The notes under the pieces were generated by a model. It saw only the letters and a list, made by a program, of their open reading frames with translations. It ran no database searches and was not told the DNA's origin. The position numbers and the translations under genes were made by a program. This document shows positions 26,063 through 35,241 of a DNA stretch of 64,000 bases, piece after piece; within the stretch, counting starts at the first letter, position 1, and each line of letters starts with the position of its first letter. Source of the stretch: Granulosicoccus sp965214025 (GTDB lineage: Bacteria; Pseudomonadota; Gammaproteobacteria; Granulosicoccales; Granulosicoccaceae); the NCBI GenBank assembly GCA_965214025.1, contig CBDCAW010000040.1, positions 1-64,000 of the forward strand. The letters are read 5' to 3'.

Positions 26063-28072
26063 ATGTCCCACCCGACCCCTTCATGCCAGCCGGCGTGGCG
26101 ACACCCTGCCCTGCTGCTTCTATCGACCCTTCTGGGCATGACGGCCTGTGGCGGCGATTCGTCTGATTCCGATGTACCGAACGGTCCTCTGCCAAGCGCC
26201 GAATCGCCTCTGTCGAACGATGGGCAGCCGGCGCCCGGTACGTCTGCGGCGCCGGCTCCCAGGCCGCCGATCGAGACGATACCCGCCGTGGCCACCGGTG
26301 AGTCTCTGGCGCCGCTTCCCGACCCGCCGCTGACTCCGCCACCGGGCGACGACAGCGAGCCTTCCCCGGCAGACATCGCCATCACGACGATACGCGACTT
26401 CCCGGTGGTACAGGACCCGGCGCGCATGCTCGACGATCCGGAGGACGAGATCAGCGAGGCCGAGTTTCTGGAAGGCCCCCTGCCGGCCGTGACCACGACG
26501 CCGCCGAGCGTCGATCCGACGTTGAACGCAGCGCCGTTCTTCGTCGACCTCGACGATCAGACGATCGATGCAGGCGCCGAGCTCGATCTGCTGCTGCAGC
26601 CGATCGACCCGGACGGGGGCATACCCGGCATGTTTCCCAATGCATTGCCGCCCGGCGCACGTTACGTCGACAATCTGGACGGTACGCGATCACTGATCTG
26701 GCGACCGTTGCAACCGGATGTCGGCATTCGTGAGTTCACCATCACCGCCATCGATCCGCTGGAACCCGATTATCGGGTCGAACGCACGATTCGCATCAAG
26801 GTGGAACTCCCGGCTGATACCAGCACCATCGAGAACCTGCCGCCGGTGGTCAATCTGGTACGGCCTCACACGGTGCGGGTGAACGACCCGGTGGTGATCG
26901 ATATCAAGGGCTCGGACCCGAACGGCACTACGCCTGTACTGAACATCGAGAATCCGCCACCGGATGCGACCCTGACGCCACATTTTTTCGACGATGCCGT
27001 TCGGGTGCTCGGTTTCGTACCCACCGAGGTCGGTACCATCACCCTCTCGGTGACAGCCACCGACGCCGAGGATGCAACGCTCGTCGGCGAGCGTGACATC
27101 ACCATCGAGGTACTGCCTGCTGCCGACTTCACCCGGCCGGGCGAACGTTTGAGGGAGTTGGCCGCCGCTCGCAACCTGATGCTCGGCTACGCATCGCTGC
27201 AGGGTTTCTACCATCGCCCGGATGGCGCCATCTACGCGCACATCGCCGGCGAGGAATTCGATCTGGTTACCACCGAGAACGACCTGAAGTGGTCACTGGT
27301 CAATCCGTTACCGGGCAAGTATCGCTGGGCGTCGGCCGATAATCTGGTCGCTTTCGCAGAAGCGAAGAACATGGTGGTGCACGGGCACACGCTGGTGTGG
27401 CATCGCCAGCTGCCGAGCTGGATCAAGCGATCACTGCCCGCCGAGCGTGAGGGGCACATGCGTGAGTACATCGATCGGGTGATGCGCCGCTACGAGGGCG
27501 ATATCCGGTTGTGGGATGTGGTGAACGAGTCCTTGGAGGATGACGGCAGCTTTCGCGATTCGGTCTGGTTCGAGGCCATGGGCGAGGACTATATCGATAT
27601 CGCTTTCCGCCAGGCGCGTGAATCTGCTCCGCAGGCACTGCTGCTCTACAACGACTACGACATCATCGATGGCGGCCCGAAGTTCGAGGCCATGCTGGCA
27701 CTGGTGGAAGACCTGAAGGCGCGCGGCACACCGATCGACGGCGTAGGCCTGCAGATGCACGTGTTCAGCGACTTTGGCGGTCTCGCAGGCACCGCAGACA
27801 TATTGCAGGCCTTCGCCGATCTCGACCTGGACATCTACATCACCGAGCTCGATGTCTCCGTGGCAGAAGGCGACACGTTTGCAGATCAGGCGGTGGTTTA
27901 CGCTTCCATCACCGAGACTTGCCTGGCACAACCACGCTGCAGGGCATTGCAGACCTGGGGCTTCACCGACATGTATTCCTGGCGTGATGAATACACGCCG
28001 CTGCTGCTCGACGAACGCTACCAGGTGAAACCTGCCTACCTGGCGATGCAACGCGCCCTGGCCGGAGACTGA
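26063..28072 (+). CDS. GH10 endo-1,4-beta-xylanase, surface lipoprotein with Ig-like modules
   Basis: 669 aa. Lipobox GMTAC (Cys 29). A Pro/Asp-rich linker spans about 30-165. Two immunoglobulin/cadherin-like beta modules follow, at about 165-255 (APFFVDLDDQTIDAGAEL...) and 260-350 (PPVVNLVRPHTVRVNDPVVI...). The GH10 domain runs from about 360 to the end. Catalytic residues: acid/base E489 in DVVNESLEDD and nucleophile E595 in YITELDVS. HGHTLVWHRQLPSW is the family substrate loop. It cleaves xylan internally, probably at the outer face of the outer membrane. There is no carbohydrate-binding module or TonB-dependent partner next to it. Confidence 0.93.
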   Translation: MSHPTPSCQPAWRHPALLLLSTLLGMTACGGDSSDSDVPNGPLPSAESPLSNDGQPAPGTSAAPAPRPPIETIPAVATGESLAPLPDPPLTPPPGDDSEPSPADIAITTIRDFPVVQDPARMLDDPEDEISEAEFLEGPLPAVTTTPPSVDPTLNAAPFFVDLDDQTIDAGAELDLLLQPIDPDGGIPGMFPNALPPGARYVDNLDGTRSLIWRPLQPDVGIREFTITAIDPLEPDYRVERTIRIKVELPADTSTIENLPPVVNLVRPHTVRVNDPVVIDIKGSDPNGTTPVLNIENPPPDATLTPHFFDDAVRVLGFVPTEVGTITLSVTATDAEDATLVGERDITIEVLPAADFTRPGERLRELAAARNLMLGYASLQGFYHRPDGAIYAHIAGEEFDLVTTENDLKWSLVNPLPGKYRWASADNLVAFAEAKNMVVHGHTLVWHRQLPSWIKRSLPAEREGHMREYIDRVMRRYEGDIRLWDVVNESLEDDGSFRDSVWFEAMGEDYIDIAFRQARESAPQALLLYNDYDIIDGGPKFEAMLALVEDLKARGTPIDGVGLQMHVFSDFGGLAGTADILQAFADLDLDIYITELDVSVAEGDTFADQAVVYASITETCLAQPRCRALQTWGFTDMYSWRDEYTPLLLDERYQVKPAYLAMQRALAGD

Positions 28073-28162
28073 AAGGCTCTCACCGAAGCGATTCGGCGGC
28101 TCTCCCGCATGATAACGACGGGCTCGGCGTTGTCATCGTGGGGGACCACCGACCCGCGTGCA

Positions 28163-28354
28163 TCACTCGTTCTCGCTACGCACCGTGACCATCGGTTCGT
28201 AGTCTTCATCGACGGTGATGCTTACCGTGATCGGCTGACAGCACACCTGGCAATCGTCGATGTAGGATTGCTCGTTGATCGAACAGTCGACTTCGATGGA
28301 CTGCGCCTCGCCGCAGTACGGGCACAGAATGAATACCGAGCGCAGAAGCTCCAT
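28163..28354 (-). CDS. CPxCG-motif cysteine-rich small protein
   Basis: 63 aa from ATG 28354. FILCPYCGEAQSIEVDCS followed by DDCQVCCQPITVSI supplies four or more cysteines in a zinc-ribbon arrangement, as in the CPxCG family. Acidic C-terminus. It follows dsbB by one base on the same strand. Function unknown; small zinc-ribbon proteins of this group are usually nucleic-acid or protein binders. Confidence 0.8.
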   Translation of the reverse strand: MELLRSVFILCPYCGEAQSIEVDCSINEQSYIDDCQVCCQPITVSITVDEDYEPMVTVRSENE

Positions 28355-28355
28355 G

Positions 28356-28886
28356 TCAGTGGCTCGATACGGGCTTGCGCCGCCCCGCGAGGAAGAACAA
28401 CCCGATTGCCACCAACAGGAATCCGCCAAACCAGGCCAGCGACCATTCACCGATGCTCAGCCCGAGAAAACGCCAGTGCACCTCGGCGCAGTTACCATCA
28501 CCCTTGAACAGCAGCTCGAGCGTTTTCAGCATTGGCATGTTGTCCATCCAGTACTGCAAGCCTGGACCACACTCGGGTACCTCGTCGGGTGGCAGATGCT
28601 GCAACCAGACCTGACGGCCGGCAGTAACGATGCCCCCGATGGCGAACAGGGCCATGAACACCGTGCAGGCGCGCTGGAATGCGGTGGAAGATAGCCGGAT
28701 CAGGGCAACGAGCGCCGCGGCCCCGATACCGTAGTAGAACAGACGCTGGGTGATGCACAGAGGGCACGGATCGAGGTACTGCCAGAACTGCAGGTAATAG
28801 CCGTAGCCCAGCAGACAGACAACGCTCAGAAGAATGGCCGGCCAGGACCATGCGAGCGCGCGCGGGAGGCGGTTTGTCTGAAGCAT
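28356..28886 (-). CDS. dsbB: Disulfide bond formation protein B
   Basis: 176 aa from ATG 28886. Four membrane helices. The first redox pair is C41-C44 in DPCPLCITQR, the second pair C106 and C133 in the periplasmic loop. It re-oxidises DsbA and passes electrons to quinone in the inner membrane. R48, in the quinone-binding QR, is present. It lies directly upstream of the CPxCG gene. No dsbA is in the window. Confidence 0.95.
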   Translation of the reverse strand: MLQTNRLPRALAWSWPAILLSVVCLLGYGYYLQFWQYLDPCPLCITQRLFYYGIGAAALVALIRLSSTAFQRACTVFMALFAIGGIVTAGRQVWLQHLPPDEVPECGPGLQYWMDNMPMLKTLELLFKGDGNCAEVHWRFLGLSIGEWSLAWFGGFLLVAIGLFFLAGRRKPVSSH

Positions 28887-28921
28887 TCGGTGTGCTCGTT
28901 CAGCAGTGAGGTGGACGACGG

Positions 28922-29272
28922 TCAGTGCAGCAGGAAATGGTCCACGAAATAGCGCCCGCCCTTCAATGCGACGGTGGCCATGCCGAGAATCTGCCCTTCG
29001 GCCCGGCTGTATTCCTGATCCCACACCAGTGTGAACGATTTGGGCTTGCGTAGTATGGCAATGAGTTCACGTGTTGCCGGTCGGCCCCACTGTTCTTCCC
29101 GCGCGTCGCAGTCGGCGTAGAAGCGCTCCGGATTGATCTGCCCCTTGAGCGCCACCGAAAAGTGCCGCGCATGCAGGGCATAGTCGCGACGTGCGACCCC
29201 CTCGATGGTGTCGTTCAGCATCGGTTCGGCGATCTTGATGATCTCCGGATCGTCCAGTTCAAGGCAGCTCAT
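28922..29272 (-). CDS. Hypothetical protein, possibly NTF2-like fold
   Basis: 116 aa from ATG 29272. Upstream in-frame codons are Arg-rich and lack a ribosome site, so were not used. The sequence (LNDTIEGVARRDYALHARHFS, then TLVWDQEYSRAEGQILGMATVALK, then YFVDHFLLH) has the helix-then-sheet pattern of small NTF2/SnoaL-like domains, but I do not recognise a family. Same strand as dsbB, 35 bp upstream of it. Function not known. Confidence 0.55.
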   Translation of the reverse strand: MSCLELDDPEIIKIAEPMLNDTIEGVARRDYALHARHFSVALKGQINPERFYADCDAREEQWGRPATRELIAILRKPKSFTLVWDQEYSRAEGQILGMATVALKGGRYFVDHFLLH

Positions 29273-29403
29273 GAATGCAATTGTAAGCGCCCGGGTCGAT
29301 TTAGCCAACGGCTTGACGCCGTGATGCTCGTGATGTCGAGAGCCCGCCCGACCCAGGCCAGGGTAGTCACCCGGGGCGTAGGCAAAGCGGGGTTTCCCTA
29401 CTC

Positions 29404-29637
29404 TCAGCCGACGACGGGCTCCGTGCGGTTCTTTCGTCCGAGGCGATAGCCGCGATACCACTCTTCCTCGAACTCACTGGAAGCGAAGTAGGAATGGTGG
29501 CAGTTGGACGGGGTAGTTCCCTTGATACCCGCCTCCATGCCAGCCTTGCGGGCAGCGGCGGGCGTGACATTGACAAGCGGCTTGAATGCTTCGGATATCA
29601 CGGTGTTCAGGCCTACGAAATCGAACTCGTTCGTCAT
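29404..29637 (-). CDS. Small RMF-like (ribosome modulation factor-related) protein
   Basis: 77 aa from ATG 29637, preceded by GAAGGAG. The pattern A(R)KAG-x-EAGIKG, then C-H-H, then EFEEEWYRGYRLGRK follows the ribosome-modulation-factor plan (AxxxGxxAGxxG...C..W..G...GR). It is longer than E. coli RMF (55 aa), with an extra 30 residues in front. If the relation holds it may help to form inactive ribosome dimers in stationary phase. Similarity is by eye only. Confidence 0.5.
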   Translation of the reverse strand: MTNEFDFVGLNTVISEAFKPLVNVTPAAARKAGMEAGIKGTTPSNCHHSYFASSEFEEEWYRGYRLGRKNRTEPVVG

Positions 29638-29756
29638 CGGTACTGCTCCTTCGGGTTGACATCGAACCGGCTGGAACGCCGGGTCTTCAGTGCGAGAGAA
29701 ACTATCACGCACCCTGACGCCCGATGCCCGACCAGTTCGCATCACCGCACGTCCCG

Positions 29757-31253
29757 TTACAGGCTCCGACCGGAAGGGGCTGCGAAACTTGAAGCGAGCC
29801 GCAGATCGCTCTGCAAGGACTCACGCGCGGCAGCCCGTGCCACGGCACTGTGCTGGCGCAGCACGAAGGAGGGATGCGTCGTGATCAGCAACCGACACTG
29901 ATCGGAAAACCGCAGCCAGTGACCGCGCTCGGCCTGCACCTTCACCGGCCGACCGAGAAGCGCCCTGGCCGCAGTGGCCCCCAGTGCCACGATGACGCGT
30001 GGCGCCACCAGCTCGATCTCGCGTTGCAGCCACGGCTGACAGGCGGCGATGTCCTCTTCGGACGGCCGTTGGTGCAGGCGCAGCTTGCCACGCACGCTGA
30101 ACTTGAAGTGCTTGACAGCATTGGTCATGTACACGTTGTCAGCCTGAGGGCCGCATTCGAGCAGCAACTCCCGCAACAGCTGCCCGGCTGGACCCACGAA
30201 AGGTTGCCCGCGAAGATCCTCCTGATCACCGGGTTGTTCTCCCAACAGCATCAGGGAACTGTTCGACGCTCCGGCTCCGGGTACCGCACGGGTAGCGTGA
30301 CAGGCATGGGCACAACGCTCGCAACTCGACAGCTCCTGCGCCAGGCTCGCCAGGGTTCCGGCGGCGACGCCACCTGGCTTGCCGGAATGCTCATCGGACG
30401 GCTTGCCGACATGCAAGGCTCTGGCAGCGAAGCGTGGCGCCCGGGTGGGTGCCGCGGCCACCATGCCGGCGGTTCTCACGCTCGCCTGCCGGGTCAATGG
30501 CGCGATCAGAGACGCCTCGGGCAGATTCTTCCAGTATTTCATCGGCATTTCCGAGCGCATCGCATCGAGCCGTAGCCGTGCCGGGTTGAAGATGTTGGCG
30601 AAATAGGTGCGCCAGAGATCTTCCATCGGTTCGCTATCGGGTAGCGTATCGCGATCGACCGCCGGCCCGAACCGCAACGCTTCGCCATCCCAATGCGCAC
30701 TGCCTTCAGGTGTCGCGATACTCCAGTTCATCGCCGCGAAACGCCGCCGGAAGAAATCACAGTTATAGCGAAGGATGTGATGATCGGGCTCGAACCAGGC
30801 GTGGTAGTGCTCGACCTCCGGCAGATTCGACCGCCGGAAGCGCAGGAACGCTCGCATCTTGTGCATGTCCCTGCCGATCGACTTGCCCAGCGTGACGGCC
30901 CGATGCACGTCGTCGTCGCACACGTCGTGCAGCAGGTGTGCTTCGCCGTGACCCTGACGCCATAACAGGCGGTACAGCAGAGCGAAGCGCGCCGGGTCTT
31001 GATGGCAGACCACTCGCCGGGCCAGATCGATGAAGTGCCGACTGACCTTCAGGCTGTTCCCCCCTACGTTGGTCCCGCTGCCGGACTCACCGCTACGATT
31101 CTCACTGCCGCCGGTATCACCGAAGAGATCCGAATTACCTCCGGGGAACTGCCAGACTACCTGCTCGGGCGCCTGCCCTTCACGGACAAGCCGGCGAGCA
31201 TTCGAGCGCCAGCCGTCGAAGTCTGCAGCATGCTCGAGCTCTACGGTGATCAT
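29757..31253 (-). CDS. UdgX-family uracil-DNA binding protein fused to DUF4130 domain
   Basis: 498 aa. The N-terminal domain (about 1-260; FALLYRLLWRQ, RDMHKMRAFLRFR, HYHAWFEPDHHILRYNCDFF) is the DUF4130 type. The C-terminal uracil-DNA glycosylase-fold domain (about 310-490) has GEQPGDQEDLRGQPFVGPAG, then VKHFKFSVRGKLRLHQRPS and TTHPSFVLRQ. The loop GKLRLHQRPS matches the UdgX signature in which a His (about 394) forms a covalent bond with the uracil-derived site. CERCAHACHATRAV supplies the Fe-S cysteines. It probably detects uracil or another lesion in DNA. It is encoded 34 bp after the radical-SAM gene. Confidence 0.9.
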   Translation of the reverse strand: MITVELEHAADFDGWRSNARRLVREGQAPEQVVWQFPGGNSDLFGDTGGSENRSGESGSGTNVGGNSLKVSRHFIDLARRVVCHQDPARFALLYRLLWRQGHGEAHLLHDVCDDDVHRAVTLGKSIGRDMHKMRAFLRFRRSNLPEVEHYHAWFEPDHHILRYNCDFFRRRFAAMNWSIATPEGSAHWDGEALRFGPAVDRDTLPDSEPMEDLWRTYFANIFNPARLRLDAMRSEMPMKYWKNLPEASLIAPLTRQASVRTAGMVAAAPTRAPRFAARALHVGKPSDEHSGKPGGVAAGTLASLAQELSSCERCAHACHATRAVPGAGASNSSLMLLGEQPGDQEDLRGQPFVGPAGQLLRELLLECGPQADNVYMTNAVKHFKFSVRGKLRLHQRPSEEDIAACQPWLQREIELVAPRVIVALGATAARALLGRPVKVQAERGHWLRFSDQCRLLITTHPSFVLRQHSAVARAAARESLQSDLRLASSFAAPSGRSL

Positions 31254-31287
31254 CGGAGGTCAAGGTTTGCACGACCCGCGAACTCCA

Positions 31288-32586
31288 TCAGGCAGCCTGA
31301 TCGGCGAACAGATCCATCTGCGCATTCCGCTGCAGGTAGTGCTGCCGAAGGTTCGACAGGTCGAGAGAGGCTGACGGCGACCAGTCAGCCAGTGTGATGA
31401 ATGGCAGCATGCGCTTGACCGAACGGGACACCCGCTTGAGATCCTCGACGCGCAGGGCGTGATACCGCCGCGCCTCGATGACACGCTGCACCCCTCGCGA
31501 ACCCAGCCCCGGAATGCGCAGCAAGAGCTCGCGATCGGCACGGTTCACGTCGACCGGAAACCGATCCCGGTGCTTCAGCGCCCAGGCAAGCTTTGGATCG
31601 ATCGCCAGATCCAGCATGCCGCGGCTGCCACCGGCCACGATCTCATCCACGGAAAACCCGTAGAAGCGAATCAGCCAGTCTGCCTGGTACAGCCGGTGCT
31701 CGCGCATCAGATGCGGTGGCTTCAGCGGCAGCTCTGCACTGGCGTCCGGAATGGGGCTGAAGGCAGAGTAGTACACGCGCTTCAACGCATAGCTACCGTA
31801 AAGATTGGCGCTGCACTGAAGCACTTCGTCATCGCCCGCGGCATCGGCACCGACAATCATCTGCGTACTCTGCCCGGCGGTGGCGAAACGCGGCGGGCGC
31901 AACCCGGAACGGCTGCGATCGCCGGCCTCTTCGGTTTTCAGGCGAATGGCCGCCATGGAGCGCTTGATGCTGCCGTGATCCTTCTGTGGAGCCAGTGACG
32001 CAAGACTCGCAGGGCGCGCCAGCTCGACGTTGATCGACAGGCGATCCGCCAGGCGCCCCGCTTCGGCCAGCAGCTCCGGAGAGGCTTCCGGAATGGACTT
32101 GAGGTGGATGTAGCCGCGAAAGCCATGATCTTCACGCAGCCGCCGCGCCACTTCCACGATCTGCTCCATGGTGTAGTCGGGGCTCTGGATGATGCCCGAC
32201 GACAGGAACAGCCCTTCGATGTAGTTGCGACGATAGAAGGACATCGTCAGCTCGACCACTTCCTCGATCGAGAAGCGGGCGCGCGGCACGTTGCTCGACA
32301 CCCGGTTCACGCAGTAAAGGCAATCGAAGGTACAGAAATTGGTCAGGAGGATCTTCAGTAGTGAGATGCAGCGGCCATCGGGTGCGTAGGAATGACAGAT
32401 GCCGGACCCCTCGGTGGAACCGATGCCCTTGCCATCCAGTGAATTGCGCTTGTCGGTTCCACTCGACGAGCAGGACGCGTCGTACTTGGCAGCATCCGCC
32501 AGTATGGCCAGCTTGCCCGCGAGCCTGAGAGGAATCGCCGGCAGGTCTGCCGGCTTGGGAACGTCGATCGATGGTGGACTGCTCAT
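31288..32586 (-). CDS. Putative DNA modification/repair radical SAM protein
   Basis: 432 aa from ATG 32586. Radical SAM cluster motif C85-x3-C89-x2-C92 in NFCTFDCLYC. The N-terminus has KLAILADAAKYDASCSSSG and GICHSYAPDGRCISLLKILLTN, typical of the protein that accompanies UdgX. The C-terminal part has a helix-hairpin-helix DNA-binding module (LLLRIPGLGSRGVQRVIEARR). It is likely to carry out radical chemistry on a nucleobase. The upstream 60 bp contain an ACAGTATATACC element that might be a stress-response operator. The two genes form one transcript. Confidence 0.9.
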   Translation of the reverse strand: MSSPPSIDVPKPADLPAIPLRLAGKLAILADAAKYDASCSSSGTDKRNSLDGKGIGSTEGSGICHSYAPDGRCISLLKILLTNFCTFDCLYCVNRVSSNVPRARFSIEEVVELTMSFYRRNYIEGLFLSSGIIQSPDYTMEQIVEVARRLREDHGFRGYIHLKSIPEASPELLAEAGRLADRLSINVELARPASLASLAPQKDHGSIKRSMAAIRLKTEEAGDRSRSGLRPPRFATAGQSTQMIVGADAAGDDEVLQCSANLYGSYALKRVYYSAFSPIPDASAELPLKPPHLMREHRLYQADWLIRFYGFSVDEIVAGGSRGMLDLAIDPKLAWALKHRDRFPVDVNRADRELLLRIPGLGSRGVQRVIEARRYHALRVEDLKRVSRSVKRMLPFITLADWSPSASLDLSNLRQHYLQRNAQMDLFADQAA

Positions 32587-32714
32587 GACAACAGTATATA
32601 CCCGTACAGTCTTCAATACCTTGTGATCAATGCATCGTTCTCGCCGATCACCTTCCGTGACCCATCGAGATACATGCACCACCGCATGCATCCGAATAGC
32701 GACGTGCGGAGAAG

Positions 32715-34076
32715 TCAGCTGTAGGCATGCAAGCGGTTGTACAGCGTTTTCAGACTGATACCGAGTGTCTTCGCCGTCTTTTCCTTGTCGCCACCGTGAT
32801 GGTCCAGCGTCGCATACAGCAGTTCCTTCTCGATCTGCCAGAAGGTCTTGCCAACGAAATCGTTGATCTGCTGCATCTCGCCATCCGAGGGTTCATCGGT
32901 ATCCGGCAGTGCGAGTGTGAGCTCCGAGCCGGTGCAGTCGAGACAGGCGCGGTGCAGTGCATTTTTCAGTTCCTGCACATTTCCGGGCCATGTGCCTGCC
33001 TCGATAGCCTCGCAGGCTTGATCCGACAGCACGTAATCGGTCGATTTACGCTCATTGATGACGGCGAGCAGATGCCGGGCGATCGCCAGCTTGTCCTCGG
33101 CGCGCTGATGCAGGCGCGGAACCTTCACGACACACTGCGCGAGTCGATAGTAGAAATCCTCGCGCAGCGCACCGCTGGCGATCGCATCCTGCACCGCACG
33201 CCGCGCAATGCCTACCAGACCCACACGGGCTCGCAACGATGTCACCCCGTTGGTTCGCAGGAAATGACCGGTATCGATGAAGCCGAGTAGCCTGGCCTGC
33301 AGATCGACGGACAGTTCGGTGATGTCGTCCAGCACCAGGGTGCCGCCAGCGGCCTGCTCGAGATAGCCCGGCGTGTGATCGGCAGGTTCAGTGGTGTTCT
33401 GCACGCCGAAGAAACGGCTGTGCGCCGCCGCATCCTTCTCACCCGCACAGTTGACGGTAATGAGCCGTCCCGGGCACCGGCTCTTGTGATGAATGGCTTC
33501 AGCCACCGCGTTCTTCTCGACCCCCGTATCGCCTTCGACCACGCACAGCACTCGCTGCATCGTCGCCGCCTGAGCGATCATCGTGCGCAAGTCGCGGCTG
33601 GCTGCCGATGTACCGATCGACAGGGTGGGCGGTTCCAGGTTCGCCTCCCCGGTACCCGCATCGGATTCACGTTGCCGGGCGATCAGTTCGCGAGCCTCCA
33701 GGGCGCGCGCCACGACACCTTTCAGGTCGGCGAGCCGGACAGGTTTCGCGAGCATGTCGAAGGCACGGGCGCGGATGCACTGCACAGCGAGCTTCTGCGA
33801 GGAATCACCCGTTATCACGATGAAGCTGGGACGATCGGGCCCGACCATCTCGGACATCAGCTGCAGCCCGTCACCATCGGGCAGGCTCACATCGATCAAC
33901 ATCACGGCCGGCTGCCGTTCGCTGATCAACTCGCGTGCGGCGCCAAGCGTGGTCGCGATGTCGACATCGTACCCCATCGACGTTACCGCCTTGCCCAGCG
34001 CACTGGCCAGGGTGTTGTCGTCTTCGAGTACTATGGCGTAGTTGCTCAAGGCAGCTATTCGTCGGGTAGCGTTCAA
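32715..34076 (-). CDS. Degenerate NtrC-type response regulator (receiver, AAA+, Fis HTH)
   Basis: 453 aa. Receiver 1-130: LEDDN acidic pair, phosphorylated Asp in MLIDVSLPDGDG, Thr in IVITGD, Lys in MLAKPVR. AAA+ domain about 155-385: Walker A reads GDTGVEKN instead of GETGTGKE, Walker B is LVLDDITE, and the GAFTGA sigma-54 contact loop is missing (FFGVQNTTEPADHTPGY is in its place). Fis-type HTH at the end (KEKTAKTLGISLKTLYNRLH) is intact. It should still bind DNA and respond to phosphorylation, but probably cannot open sigma-54 promoters. It lies between the repair genes and the mscS gene. No kinase is nearby. Confidence 0.88.
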   Translation of the reverse strand: MNATRRIAALSNYAIVLEDDNTLASALGKAVTSMGYDVDIATTLGAARELISERQPAVMLIDVSLPDGDGLQLMSEMVGPDRPSFIVITGDSSQKLAVQCIRARAFDMLAKPVRLADLKGVVARALEARELIARQRESDAGTGEANLEPPTLSIGTSAASRDLRTMIAQAATMQRVLCVVEGDTGVEKNAVAEAIHHKSRCPGRLITVNCAGEKDAAAHSRFFGVQNTTEPADHTPGYLEQAAGGTLVLDDITELSVDLQARLLGFIDTGHFLRTNGVTSLRARVGLVGIARRAVQDAIASGALREDFYYRLAQCVVKVPRLHQRAEDKLAIARHLLAVINERKSTDYVLSDQACEAIEAGTWPGNVQELKNALHRACLDCTGSELTLALPDTDEPSDGEMQQINDFVGKTFWQIEKELLYATLDHHGGDKEKTAKTLGISLKTLYNRLHAYS

Positions 34077-34242
34077 TACAGAAAAAGTAGGGAAGGTTCC
34101 GGTGAACTATTCAGCGCACGTAACGTTTACATACGGGCCGAAATGGCCAGGCATCCACTGGTAGTAAATATTACCAGCATTCGATCGCCGCGCGGCCGGT
34201 ACGAGCGATCAACCGAGACGATCACAGCAAGACTTCCCACTC

Positions 34243-35241
34243 ATGGCCAACGATGCGAACACGGATTCAGCCACCCCTGGCGAGGGCAGCGGTAGCTCCG
34301 GCGAGCTGCCGGATGACCTGATCGACGAGGCGTCAGACACCGCTGTGAACACCCTGCTGGACATCTGGCAGAACTTCACCGGTCACCTGCCCTTCATCTT
34401 GGGCGCCTTCGTCGTGTTGATGCTGACCTGGGGCGTGTCGAAGCTCATCGACATGATCGGTTCCCGAGCCCTGGGCCGCTGGAAACGTCGCGAATCCGTC
34501 AAGGAATTGATCTTGCGGCTGCTGAGTATCGTCGCGTGGGTGGTCGGCCTGCTGCTCACAGCCATCGTCCTGTTTCCCGGCCTGACACCGGCTCGGGCAC
34601 TCGGTGGAATGGGCCTGGTCTCGATCGCGGTCGGCTTTGCCTTCAAGGATATCTTCGAGAATTTCTTCGCGGGCATTCTCATCCTCTGGCGTTTTCCCTT
34701 CGAAAAAGGCGACTTCATCGAATGCGAACAGATCCTCGGCCGCGTCGAGAAGGTACACGTGCGCATGACCTACATTCGGGAGACCACCGGTGAGCTTGTC
34801 GTGGTGCCCAATTCGTTCCTTTTCATGAACCCGGTACGCGTGCTTACCGATCGCGCCGTTCGACGGGTCACCGTCATGGCAGGCGTTGCCTACGGTGAAG
34901 ACGTCAGTGAATCGGTCGAGGTGATCACGGCGGCGGTCGAGCGGTGTGAAACGGTGGACCACGGCAATCCCATCGAGATCTTTCCACAGGCTTTCGGCTC
35001 CAGCAGCATCGATATCGAAGTCACGTGGTGGACCCAGGCCACACCGCTGGAGGTGCGCCGTTCCCGCGGCGAAGTCGTCACTGCGGTGAAGCGGGCACTC
35101 GACGAGGCCGGTATCGAGATCCCGTTTCCGTACCGCACGCTTACCTTCAAGGAGCCGTTGCCGCTGATTCATGATCGCAAGGCCTCCGGTGGCGCCCGCG
35201 ACACGCCCACTGCCACGAAGACCGACGATCCAGACCCATGA
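34243..35241 (+). CDS. MscS-family mechanosensitive channel
   Basis: 332 aa. Two or three membrane helices (about 48-70, 90-112, 120-145). The pore-lining helix is ALGGMGLVSIAVGFAFKDIFENFFAGILIL, with the Gly/Ala spacing of MscS and the canonical SxGFxFKD turn. Then the beta domain GDFIECEQILGRVEKVHVRMTYIR...VVVPNS. It releases solutes on osmotic down-shock. A disordered N-terminus precedes it. The TGA overlaps the ATG of the BrkB gene, so they are co-translated. Confidence 0.92.
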   Translation: MANDANTDSATPGEGSGSSGELPDDLIDEASDTAVNTLLDIWQNFTGHLPFILGAFVVLMLTWGVSKLIDMIGSRALGRWKRRESVKELILRLLSIVAWVVGLLLTAIVLFPGLTPARALGGMGLVSIAVGFAFKDIFENFFAGILILWRFPFEKGDFIECEQILGRVEKVHVRMTYIRETTGELVVVPNSFLFMNPVRVLTDRAVRRVTVMAGVAYGEDVSESVEVITAAVERCETVDHGNPIEIFPQAFGSSSIDIEVTWWTQATPLEVRRSRGEVVTAVKRALDEAGIEIPFPYRTLTFKEPLPLIHDRKASGGARDTPTATKTDDPDP

